NCBI GenBank assembly: GCA_964016985.1
Contig: OZ024824.1
Location: forward strand, 121,888,839 to 121,952,838
Direction of reading: 5' to 3'
Origin: Anodontia alba
Taxonomy: Eukaryota > Mollusca > Bivalvia > Lucinida > Lucinidae
DNA: 64,000 bases
The notes under the pieces were generated by a model that worked only from the letters and a program-made list of their open reading frames with translations, made no database searches and was not told the origin of the DNA. Numbering within the stretch: position 1 is the stretch's first letter; the number at the start of each line of letters is the position of its first letter. This document shows positions 21,808 to 31,176 of this stretch, in pieces. The position numbers were made by a program, and so were the translations under genes.

Positions 21808-22094
21808 CATCACGAAAACATACCTATATAATTTTGACCCCCTTAAAACCAACTTTTATATAGTAAAACTGGTGTTTACAGGAGTATACATTATTTTTTC
21901 TTATTTCTGCTCAAAACATAGATGGTGGGTACTCGTTAGAACTGCCTCGGCGAGGCAGCGAGGCAGTTCTTACGAATACCCACAATCTATGTTTTGTGCA
22001 GAAATATGAAAAATATCTGAGTTTTTTATCTGAAAATTTTCCGTTTTCGAAGATAAAATTTTCTATATATTTGAATAGGCGTGTTTTCGTAATG
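21808..22094 (+). mobile_element. Hairpin MITE family A, copy A3
   Basis: CATCACGAAAACATACCTAT to GTGTTTTCGTAATG. The central stem has an extra GAGGCAGC duplication at the tip. The flanking bases are C and A, one of two copies where they differ. Confidence 0.9.
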
Positions 22095-22150
22095 ACCATG
22101 GAATCTTGAGTAGAGCGTTTACTCAGAGGCCGTAAAACTGCGTGATATGT

Positions 22151-22397
22151 CATTACGAAAACACGCCTATTCAAATATACTAAAAATTTTATCACCAAAA
22201 ATGAAAAATTCCAGATAAAAAAATCCTGATATTTTTCATGTTTCTGCTCAAAACATAGATTGTGGGTAATGAGTACCCCCAATCTATGTTTTTGAGGAGA
22301 AATAATCAAAATAATGTATACTCCTGTAAACCACAGTTTTACTATATAAAATTGGGGTTTAAGGGGGTCAAAATTATATAAGCATGTTATCGTGATG
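22151..22397 (-). mobile_element. Hairpin MITE family A, copy A4
   Basis: The reverse orientation of A3, 56 bp away: CATTACGAAAACACGCCTAT to GTTATCGTGATG. The tip of the central stem is deleted, so CGCCTCG is missing. The flanks are T and T. A3 and A4 form a large inverted pair. Confidence 0.9.
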
Positions 22398-23205
22398 TGT
22401 TCGCATAGTTACGTACATGCTAAAGGCCTGCTGCATGATGCAATTACTAATCGCTAGTGAAGCATTCCTGGCAATTTCAGTTAAGATAAAAATGCGAATT
22501 AAGCAGCTTGTGGCATGTTTAATTCTTTCAGTTGAATACCAATAAACAAAGAATCTTTACGCATAGCCATTGTGTCTGTTCGCAGTGTTTATCTCTTAAT
22601 TAATTGAGTAAAGAACTCATTTCAAAATAATTATCTGTCTCGCAGGGAATATCATAAATTTTATTGAACTTGACAGTCGTATAGAGTGTTCAGCGTCAGC
22701 TTTATATATTATTTTGGCGCATCATTACAGCTGTACACATGCGTGAATATCAGAGTATGCACTATTGTGTATCCACCTTGGCATGATTTCCATGCAGATA
22801 ATTGTGTTTATATATACAGTGAAGTATTGTTTCAACGACTGCATTTGTTCCTAAAAATGATGCCGTTAAATACATTTGCAGTTCAAAGAACTCCGATTGA
22901 GCTAAATCATAACGTAATTAAGGTCTTGTTTCATTCTCATTTCCTCGCATAACATATGTTTAGGATATTTGTTTGAATCGCATTGCTGAGGCAATTCTAA
23001 CAAATATCCAAAACATCTGTTCCTTGAAGCATCAAAACATACACAGTGTACTTGCATGAGTTCAAATAAACTGTCTATTCTTGAGCGAAGATCTCGTGTA
23101 AGTCAAATTATCATTATAACAAATTTTGGTATTCGTTTATCACCGACTATTAAAGCATCAGAAGTTTAGGCTTTTCAAAAAGCTTGCCATCTATTCAGCT
23201 GTATT
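22398..23205. repeat. No gene; one solo hairpin (22962-23022)
   Basis: Mostly unique AT-rich sequence. 22962-23022 is a hairpin, GGATATTTGTTTGAATCGCA with complement GCAATTCTAACAAATATCC. Its upper stem resembles the central stem of families A and B, but no A or B termini surround it. Confidence 0.5.
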
Positions 23206-23210
23206 TTCAA

Positions 23211-24075
23211 AAAGGGTAAGAGAAAAATCCAGGGAGTGCAACAATCACAAACCGCAGCTCCTCCCAGACACCAAGAGGAAGAGGAAACCGACAAAACCAA
23301 ACAAGCACAAATCGAACAAACGCACAAAAAGCACCAAGATTAGCTCTCTCTTCCCCAAGCCAGGTAATCGCAATGCTAAAAGGACTGAAAAAACACAAAA
23401 ACAAAATAACACAAGGTAAGACATAAAACAAATCGCCTCGTAGAATAAACCACAAAACAACAACGAGTAAGACTAACACCGAGACCACCGCCTTAGAACG
23501 GTCAATAGAATAAAGCACCGGGGGTTTAAAGCACTTTTACAGCTAGCCAACTTCACCCTGGGTCCCGATGCTACTCTTAATACAGAAATACATAAAAATT
23601 CGGTTCGCATAAAGGCTCCCTACTCAGTCAATGCATCAAAGCGAAAACATAAAAATCAAATTAATCACTATAATAAACAAAGACGAGTACTCATGGCTAA
23701 TTCTGCTGTATGCCAGAGTAAATGAAAACCAATAGTTGAACCAATGCGGACCAAGCCAAAGACATATCGTCAAGCCCCAACCCACTGGTTAAAGTTTTAC
23801 GAAGAGGCCGTCATTGAGTCTGAGGCCCGAACCGCCGTCTTGCAATTAAAGAGTGAAGCATAGCCGTCAGCAATGATTGGGTTGACAACTAGGCATGCAG
23901 TCTGCCGCATAATATCCAGACTATAGCAAGTTCTTTTATAACGGTTAATAAGTTTTCTGAATTGCTCCGAAAAGTTAGATTTTCCTACAATTTTTCTAAA
24001 TCTGTACACTAAGTCACCGTAAAATTCTGGTTCCGATATACCTTGTTGCAGAAGTGTTTTTTTCAAGCCTCACCA
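23211..24075 (-). mobile_element. LINE family D, copy D2 (ORF end plus complete 3' UTR)
   Basis: The longest D copy. On the minus strand a coding remnant (24066 to 23797) is followed by a ~590-bp 3' UTR that ends CTCTTACCC plus T-rich sequence. Shorter D copies at 9.0, 30.2, 54.2, 55.3, 5.4, 28.3 and 59.4 kb share this 3' end and start at different internal points, which is the signature of target-primed reverse transcription. No reverse-transcriptase motif lies in the copy itself. Confidence 0.8.
23797..24066 (-). pseudogene. Conserved retroelement ORF, C-terminal remnant, copy 1
   Basis: An 89-codon open stretch including SEPEFYGDLVYRFRKIVGKS, NFSEQFRKLINRYKR and RQTACLVVNPI. Two diverged copies elsewhere (59078-59326 minus; 55654-55999 plus) keep the same residues: F-S-x-Q-x-K-K-I, Y-K, R-Q-T-A-C-x-V-x-N-P-I and F/Y-A-x-L-x-N-C. 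Conservation at the protein level indicates a real former coding region next to the LINE 3' UTR. I do not recognise a catalytic motif, so its role in the element is unknown. It is probably dead here because nothing upstream remains. Confidence 0.65.
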
Positions 24076-24689
24076 ATCAAATTAAGTGAAATATAATCTT
24101 CTCTTTAGTCCTGTTTCTATTAGAGGGATCTTAGGCTCAAGGTTGCCATTTAAGAATTGTAGAAAGGGATACATACCATATTATCTAATCAAGATTCTGT
24201 TACGTCTTGGGCGGCCATGACGCACAGAGGATGACTTCCAATTTGATTACGTTCCGGGTAGGGCGATGCCTAATTGTACCATTGCACAGAAGGCTCTAAC
24301 AAAGTTAGAATGTTTACAACATTTTTAACATATACTATTCACAACTTATAGATATACAATAACAAATACAACATTAACAAAACAACTACATCAGCAAGGC
24401 TCTTCACGTTGGCTACTGTTGGACACTCCACGGTCGGCAACTGTGCCGACTTATAAATTGATTAACCTGGCTTGGTTTTTAACTTGATTAACTTGTCTTG
24501 GTTAATCAAAATATTTAATCACCAGTACAGCTTCCATCAGGCGTGGTGAACACTGAGCCATTGCTTTTTTTTACCGCGAAAGCTACGTAGACCGTGTCCT
24601 TGCGCGCTTTATCAAAGGTCACTTTCTTTTGAAGTTGAAGACTAATCCATCACGCCCGCTTATTTGTAGAAAATTCTTCCCTGACGTGA

Positions 24690-24774
<85 letters not shown>

Positions 24775-25020
24775 CCTTTGTCACTCTAAAGTATCAAATT
24801 AACAAGCAAACAAACAACATAAAATACCAAACAAACAAACTTGCTAAAAATAACACAATAACTACGGTTTGATTGATATAATAAAAAAATAAAAATCATA
24901 CTTTAAATTATTCAAGGATGTGGTACAAATAAAAAATATTTGCTTTAATACTGAAACATATACGACTAAAATATTGCAAGGAAAAAAAAACAAAAACAAA
25001 AACATATTAATACCTTATAT
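24076..25020. repeat. No gene; (TA)n microsatellite at 24691-24770
   Basis: 80 bases of pure TA, flanked by unique AT-rich sequence. A tandem-like pair AACTTGATTAACTTG / TTGATTAACCTGG lies near 24460-24500. Nothing coding recognised. Confidence 0.6.
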
Positions 25021-25310
25021 ACTGTAAGTCTGTATCTGAGTAATTACTGTTTGGAACGTTGTTGTATGCTTGTCATAAACTGCAGCTAGGTAATATTTAA
25101 ACGTGTGCTATTATTTCACTGCTGCGCTGTTGGTTGCTAATCATGCACTGTAGCACTATAATCTTTTATCGACTACTTATATTTCACTGCTGCAAGCTAT
25201 ATGTTCTTGTTTGCTAATCGTGAACTGCAGCACGGCAATCTTTAATCTTGTGCTTATATGTCCCTGCTGTAAATCATACGTTGGTTATGCTTATCATGTA
25301 CTGCAGCAAG

Positions 25311-25586
25311 CATTACGAAAACATGCCTATTCAAAAATACTGAAAATTTTTCCACCAAAAAATGAAAATTTTCAGATAAAAAATCTGATATTTTTCATAT
25401 TTCTGCTCAAAACATAGATTGTGGGTACTCGTTAGAACCGCCTCGATGAGGCGGTTCTAACGAGTACCACAATCTATGTTTCGAGCAGAAATAAGAAAAA
25501 TAACGTATACCCCTGTAAACCCCAGTTTTACTATATAAAAGTGGGGTTTAAGGGGGTCAAAATTATATAGGTATGTTCTCGTGATG
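25311..25586 (-). mobile_element. Hairpin MITE family A, copy A5, nested in satellite
   Basis: CATTACGAAAACATGCCTAT to GTTCTCGTGATG. It interrupts the satellite box between CTGCAGCAAG and GTAATCTTTT. Nearly all other units have four bases between CTGCAGC and TAAT, and the two sides of A5 together also give four (AAG plus G). The insertion therefore added no duplicated base. Confidence 0.9.
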
Positions 25587-26115
25587 GTAATCTTTTATCA
25601 TGTACTAATATTTCCCTGTTGTAAGTCATACGTTATTGTATTCTTATCATTACCTGCAGCAATGTAATCTATAAGCTATGCTTATATTTGACTCCTGATA
25701 TATATACGTAGTTGCATGCTAATAATTAACTGCAGCAAGTTAATATTTTATCAGGTGCTAAAATTTCCCTGCTGATAACTATACGCTGTTGTTTATTTAT
25801 CATGAACTGCAGCAAGGTAACCTGTTATCGTGTGCTAATATTTCCATTCTACCAGCCGTACGTTGTTGTGTGCTAATTATAGACTGCGGCATAGTGATAT
25901 TTCATCTGTGCTAGTATCCCCGGTTGATAGTCATACGGTGCTGTAGTTTAAGCATAAACTGCACTAAGGTTATATTTTATCGTGTGCTAATGTGTCTCTT
26001 CTGATAGCCATTGGCTGCTGTATCCTAATCGTATACTGCAGAAAGGTAATCTTTTACCGTGTGCTAATACTTCCCTCCTGCAAAACATACGTTGTTGTAT
26101 GCGATTACAACTCTA

Positions 26116-26693
26116 TGGTGGCATATTTCTGCCACGAGATAGCTAGGTAGCTATCAAGATACATTCAATAATCATCTTGATATTGTTTCCTGAAAAGATT
26201 ATCTTAATAGTTTAAAGATTCCTGGAAATATTATCGCGAAAGTTTACAGTATTATCGCGATATTTTTGCGTTAGTCCCCAGAGCTGCCATTTATTTTCTG
26301 TTATCTATAGATAGAACCGCAATCGGAATAGCTTTGTTTATACTGTTGAAATTCACCGAGGGTATTTACCAGCGACTTTTAAGGTAAGAGTTTATACTAA
26401 GTAATCGCAAATTGGTGCGTGGAAATCCTGGATAATCATATCCGCATATGTTCTATTTATAGCTACCATGCTACCATGAAAAAAATATCGCGATAATTTT
26501 ATTTAGATATTTATGTCAGTTCCGAGCAGTATCACGAAATTTTGCGTTAAAATATTTTCTGGAAATTAAAAAACATATCTAGATAATTCAAGTTATTGCG
26601 ATAATGTTTTCAGGAAAACTGTTTATTTTCTGGAAAATTAGGAATATTATCGCGATAGCTATCTAGCTATCTCGTGGCAGAAATATGCCACCA
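26116..26693 (+). mobile_element. TIR element T nested in satellite
   Basis: 40-bp terminal inverted repeats beginning TGGTGGCATATTTCTGCCAC with about one mismatch, each flanked by TA (26114-26115 and 26694-26695). Length 578 bp, non-coding. The interior contains several TTATCGCGATA-type palindromes (about 26231, 26253, 26485, 26597 and 26646). The TA duplication points to the Tc1/mariner superfamily. Confidence 0.85.
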
Positions 26694-27300
26694 TACAAAA
26701 AATATACTGAAGCAAATTAATCTGTTAACGTGTGCTAAAACTTCCCTACTGAAAGCCATACGTCAAAGTCTGCTAATCATTAACTGCAGCGAGCTAATCT
26801 TTTATCATGTGCTTATATTTCCCCTCCGCAAAGTCATATGTTGTTTTATTCTAATCTTGTACTGCAGCAAGGTAATATTTTATTGTGGGCTAACATTTCT
26901 CCTCTGATAGCCATACATTGTTGTAAGCTAACCATAAAAAATGCAGCAAGTAAATATTCTATCGTGTGCGAGTATTTCCTCGCTGCAAGCCGAAGGCTGT
27001 TGTGTGCTAATATGTCCCAGCTACAATCCATACTATGTTGTATGCTAATCATGTACTGGAGCAAGGTAATCCTTTCATCATGTGCTTATATTTCCCTGCT
27101 GCTAGCCACAAGTTGTTGTGAGCTAATCATAAACTGCAGCAAGGTAATCTTTTTATCAGGCGCTAACTTTCCCTGCTGTAAGCCATACGTTGTTGGTAAT
27201 CGTTTATCGTGCACCAATATTTCCGGCTGCAAGCTGTCACCTTACCAAACCCAAACACCTCATCCTCCCGTCCTATGCATCATACAACAAATCATATCTG

Positions 27301-27692
27301 CGGTTTAAATATTTTGCCGAAAAGCTAAAACAAAGAGTTTACCTATGACCGAAACGACAAAGAACCTGTTGGTATCAGCTTTTACCCAATGTGAAGGCGG
27401 TGCTGAGGTACAGATCTCAAAAGCTATCAATTATTTCGTGCCATCTTTCACATAGAAAAGCAATAATAAGAAATTCGTAAACGAATCATAACAGTTGGTT
27501 AAAAATGGTCGAAAAGCTCAACCAAATAATTAACCTAGTGCCAAAACGACAAAACCCCGTTGGCATCAGCATTTATCCAATGCGCAGGCGGTGCTGAGGT
27601 ACAGATCTCAAAAGTCATCTATTATATAGTGTCATCTTTCACAAAAGATTATGATAAGAAGGCCATTAATCCCTGATCGCTTCCCTGAGTCC
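27301..27692 (+). repeat. Tandem duplication, 192-bp unit
   Basis: GGCGGTGCTGAGGTACAGAT followed by CTCAAAAG occurs at about 27399 and 27591, and flanking GAAAAGCT and CATCTTTCACA blocks repeat in step. Two units with moderate divergence; no coding content recognised. Confidence 0.75.
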
Positions 27693-28112
27693 TGAGCACT
27701 ATAAATGTATGCCTATCATTTTTTGGCAATGGTCACAGTAAAGTTGCCAGAGGTCCTTCATTGTCAACTTGGGTCATCTCTCTGTACTAGGTTTTCAGCA
27801 CGCATAGGATATTTACATTAGGGACAAGGTAATAGCTAATGTAATAGCTAATGATCCGGCTATCAGAAACCAGATGCCAATATTAAAGCTGAAATATAAA
27901 AATCGAGACATTTCACGTGTTAGATACACTACACTAGTAGTATAGGACGCCACGGTACGCCATCGTTAAGGATGACGAGTCCCGATCTTTATCTTTCCCA
28001 CGGGACGGATAAGGGTGTGTGAGATAAGATTTGCTAGCATCGGTGTAATTTGCGGAAATCCTTATCTGGTTTGCAAGAAAAGGAGATGGTGTTGCATTGA
28101 AAGAACTTGACC

Positions 28113-28165
28113 CTCTTGAAAAAGGCTTTAATGAGCCGAAACGTTGAGATTTGTTTATGAAATAA
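28113..28165 (+). other. Hammerhead-like / Penelope-like terminal motif (tentative)
   Basis: CTTGAAAAAGGCTTTAATGA then GCCGAAACGTTG. The GGCT...AGCC stem followed by GAAAC resembles stem II and the 3' core of a hammerhead ribozyme, as found in the terminal repeats of Penelope-like retroelements. The expected CTGATGA core is degraded to CTTGAAA, so cleavage is unlikely. No GIY-YIG or reverse-transcriptase frame lies nearby. Confidence 0.35.
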
Positions 28166-28284
28166 ACTGTGCAAAATCTATGTGTAAAAATAGTGTGTCC
28201 TTATGAGATTCATAAAAAAGGAACAACAGAGTTATTCCATGTAAGACAGAGCAGCATCAGAGTTTTTATATCTTTTGGTCTGAT

Positions 28285-28344
28285 TTGGAAGGCTGCGGTT
28301 TGTGATTGTGGCACGCCCTGGATTTTTCTCTTACCCCTTTTTTG
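28285..28344 (+). mobile_element. LINE family D 3' end, copy D7
   Basis: GGCTGCGGTTTGTGATTGTG through GGATTTTTCTCTTACCC and a T-run. Only the last 60 bp of the family is present. The 167-codon frame at 28306-28809 begins inside it and has no recognised similarity. Confidence 0.75.
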
Positions 28345-29410
28345 AAAGTGAGTAGGACATTGGCTGCGCACAAATGCAGTAATAGTTTTGGTTTAGACAT
28401 ATTTTATTACATAATACAAGTACAACAAAGTAACAAATTTGACATACAAACGAATAGTTTTGCATCTTCCCTGGACAAGGCTCTGTTAGTTTTTGAACTA
28501 GCGATGATCTCAAGGGGATGGAACTTGTATCAAGGCATCTGGTTTTCATTCGGAGTTACAGAGATTATAGCGTCCCTCCATTGGACTTATTTGGTAATCC
28601 AATCATGTTCCAAAACGTCATTCCAGAATTCACTATACTCCAATGTTCCACTCCTAAGCCTGGCTCCACTCCATGTTTCAGTATACGCCAATCTGGTCTG
28701 TATATCGCGTGACAGCGAACATGCGGCTGTCAGATGGGAAGTGAAAGTAAAAATACGAAAAATAAAGGAATTCTTAAAATGCTTTTCACATAGTTTAGAA
28801 ATATCCTAATTCCTAAATTAAATGGTTAACTATTAAGCAGAACAACTGGCATTTAGCTCATTTCAAGTTAGAAAAATTGACGACAAGTTTGCTGGTTCCG
28901 AATGGTAGTTTGGACCAATATTTAGTGCCCCTGAATATAGCATATTTGAGTTAAATTGGAAATAAGGTCATCCCAAAATGTCTTTGCGTAGGGATTCTTA
29001 TAATGCTTTCTACAATATTACGTATGAATGACATATCCGTTAAATGTGAAAGATAGCCTTCTCTGAAGTGCTTATACTCAGCTCATACTAATATACGCTC
29101 GTATGACAACTTCACAACCATAGCTTGTGCGTATAGCGAGGACACTTTGGATCCATTTTATAACGCGCAGAAATACAGGTTTACTGAGTTAATTTGGAAA
29201 TAAGGTCAGCTGAAATAGTGTAGTAACTCTGGGAGACTCCACCCCCCCCCCCACCCCCCTCCCCCCCCCCCCCCCCCCAACCCCAGCTCCATAAAAAAAA
29301 AACAAAAAAAAAAAAAAACAAAAAAAACATTTGGGTAGCACTCGATCGGGAGAGATCCCAATAATTTGTAATATTATATGTACTGACATTGCGGGAAAAG
29401 ATCGAAGGCC
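28345..29410. repeat. No gene recognised; C-rich and A-rich tracts at 29240-29330
   Basis: Mostly unique sequence. 29240-29280 is nearly pure C, and 29294-29328 is A-rich with C interruptions. The complementary strand has G-runs compatible with quadruplex formation. Confidence 0.5.
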
Positions 29411-29417
29411 TAGATCA

Positions 29418-29657
29418 GGGCCCAGTTGTCTAAAGCATCGTTAGCTTAACGAGCTCATTCGTAGTCAAAATGTTAACTGTTCTAGTAAGTACAATACCAA
29501 ATTCACAGACATTTTTGCTGAAAAAATGAGAACAGCTTTTGCAAAAGCTACTCACATTTTTTTTCAGCAAAAATATTAGAATATATGCCATATTTAATTA
29601 TCATAGTTTTAAGGATACGTTAACTAACGACATCGTTAGTTTTGAACACCTGGGCTC
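29418..29657 (+). mobile_element. Hairpin MITE family G, copy G3
   Basis: GGGCCCAGTTGTCTAAAGCA to TGAACACCTGGGCTC, with inner stem GCTGAAAAAATGAGAACAGC (mutated on one arm) against GCTACTCACATTTTTTTTCA. More decayed than G2 and G4. Confidence 0.8.
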
Positions 29658-30167
29658 AGGCTGTATATTATAGTATGATAAGGACATTCTTTTCGCGCTT
29701 ACAAAATCTGGCTACTGTAGAATATACTGAGGACCAAACAAAGATCCTCCTCAGACTGTTGTAAAGACTCCTTTATTTATTTGTGGCTCATGCGTCATTA
29801 GATAACTAGTTACCAGCGATGAATGTTGAAAGCATTTCTAACATCCGCCGAGGAAACTCGATAACAGCTGTTATCTTGAGAAAGATCACATAACGACATA
29901 TTCTAACTAACAGCAGCAAACTCAACATACTGTATTGTGTATGGAAAACATGCGCGACATGAACATTGTTTCGGGCTAATTTTAACAGAGTTATCTGTCC
30001 TCAGAGCATAGCCCATTTTCTTGTGTGAAAGCGAAGCTGCGTTGTATGGTGATGGTATTGATCACCTTTAGTAATAGGTCTAGTATTCACAAAAATATAT
30101 TAAAAAAAGTAAGCGCTCGCGCGTACGTGCGTGTGTATGCACAAGTACTATTTATTTATATAAAAAA

Positions 30168-30632
30168 AAAGATAAGAGAAAAGTCCAGGGCGTGCCACAA
30201 TCACAAACCGCAGCCCTTCCCAGACACTAAGAGGAAGAGGAAACCGACAAATCCAAACAAGCACAAATCGAACAAACGTACGAAAAGCACCAAGATTAGC
30301 TCTCTCTTCCCCAAGCGAGGTAATATCGCAATGCTAAAAGGACTGAAAAACACAAGAAAAAAATGACACAAGGTGAGACATAAAACAAATCGCCTCGTAG
30401 AATAAACCACTAAGTAACAAAGAGAAAGACTAACACCGGGACCACCGCGCTAGAACGGTCAGTAGAGTAAACCACCGGGGTTGTTAAAGCACTTTTTACA
30501 GCTAGCTGACTTCACCCTGGGTCCCGATGATACTCCCAATACAGAAATACATAAAAATGCGGCCCGCACAACGGCTTCCAACCCAGCCAACGCACCAAAG
30601 CGAAAACATAAAAATCATAAAAATCATAAAAG
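30168..30632 (-). mobile_element. LINE family D 3' UTR, copy D3
   Basis: Minus-strand 3' end GGACTTTTCTCTTATC plus T-rich sequence. It extends 5' to a reiterated TTTTTATGATTTTTATGA block at about 30605-30630 and lacks the ORF. It aligns along its whole length with D2 and D1. Confidence 0.8.
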
Positions 30633-30988
30633 TTACATACTATACAGTTAATGTTTGCTCTTTGGAAGCAGTTTGGCCCATCAGTGTTACATATCCAGAT
30701 TTTGCTGGTAAAAAGACTGGCTTAAGTGACATTTATCATATTAAGAGTCAGTCTGCGTCTGATGTTAATTATAGTAAGCAGTATTCGTTGAAGGATACAT
30801 GTGACAAAATATCTGTAAATAGCTTTTTTCTTTGAAGCTGATGACCATATTTATGAAGACAGAATCGAGGTATCTTTTTAGCAACTTGACATTAAGTAAT
30901 AATATATAGTTATATTCCGTACTCGGACACAAACTAGCTTTTAGAAAAAAAAAGTCACCATTACAAAGGTTCGACATTGTCGTGAAAT

Positions 30989-31176
30989 GAGCCAATTCAT
31001 GACAAGATTAACAAAATGGTATATGCGCCCAGCTCTGCGCCCTATGGGTAGCTAAGGACCCAAGTTTGTTCCATGCAGACAACGAAGACTTTGATCAGAC
31101 TAGGCGGATACCCAAGCTGATCTGAGTGTTCGCTGGACGCACATGCCGTTTCATTGAATTTGTCATGAGGTAGCTC
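30989..31176 (+). mobile_element. Family E inverted-repeat element, copy E7
   Basis: GAGCCAATTCATGACAAGAT to GTCATGAGGTAGCTC. Inside are AGACTAGGCGGATACCC and AAGCTGATCTGAGTGTTCGC. The left inner arm is partly deleted. Confidence 0.65.

Larger units (their letters stand above)
25030..27240 (+). repeat. 76-bp-unit satellite, about 17 units, invaded by two MITEs
   Basis: Units read approximately TAATATTTCCCTGCTGCAAG, CATACGTTGTTGTATGCTAA, TCATGAACTGCAGCAAGGTA, ATCTTTTATCGTGTGC. ACTGCAGC boxes recur every 70-80 bp (about 25080, 25150, 25225, 25301 and onward to 27140). The units are diverged, so the array is old. Element A5 (25311-25586) and element T (26116-26693) interrupt it. The 156-codon frame at 26838-27308 is the array read in an open register, not a gene. 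Confidence 0.85.

Noticed and set aside
21911..22309. 132-codon minus frame
   Set aside because: It spans two family-A hairpins and is open only because of their palindromic structure.
25030..27240. CRISPR-like array
   Set aside because: Units are contiguous diverged repeats without spacers, in eukaryotic DNA.
26838..27308. 156-codon frame rich in Cys and Leu
   Set aside because: It is the 76-bp satellite read in an open register; the apparent protein repeats mirror the DNA repeats.
28306..28809. 167-codon plus-strand frame, the longest in its region
   Set aside because: It starts inside a LINE 3' end and shows no recognisable domain, signal peptide or splice context.
30640..30835. Coding-looking plus frame after D3 (YYTVNVCSLEAVWP...)
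   Set aside because: No start, splice or homology evidence; low confidence that it is an exon.
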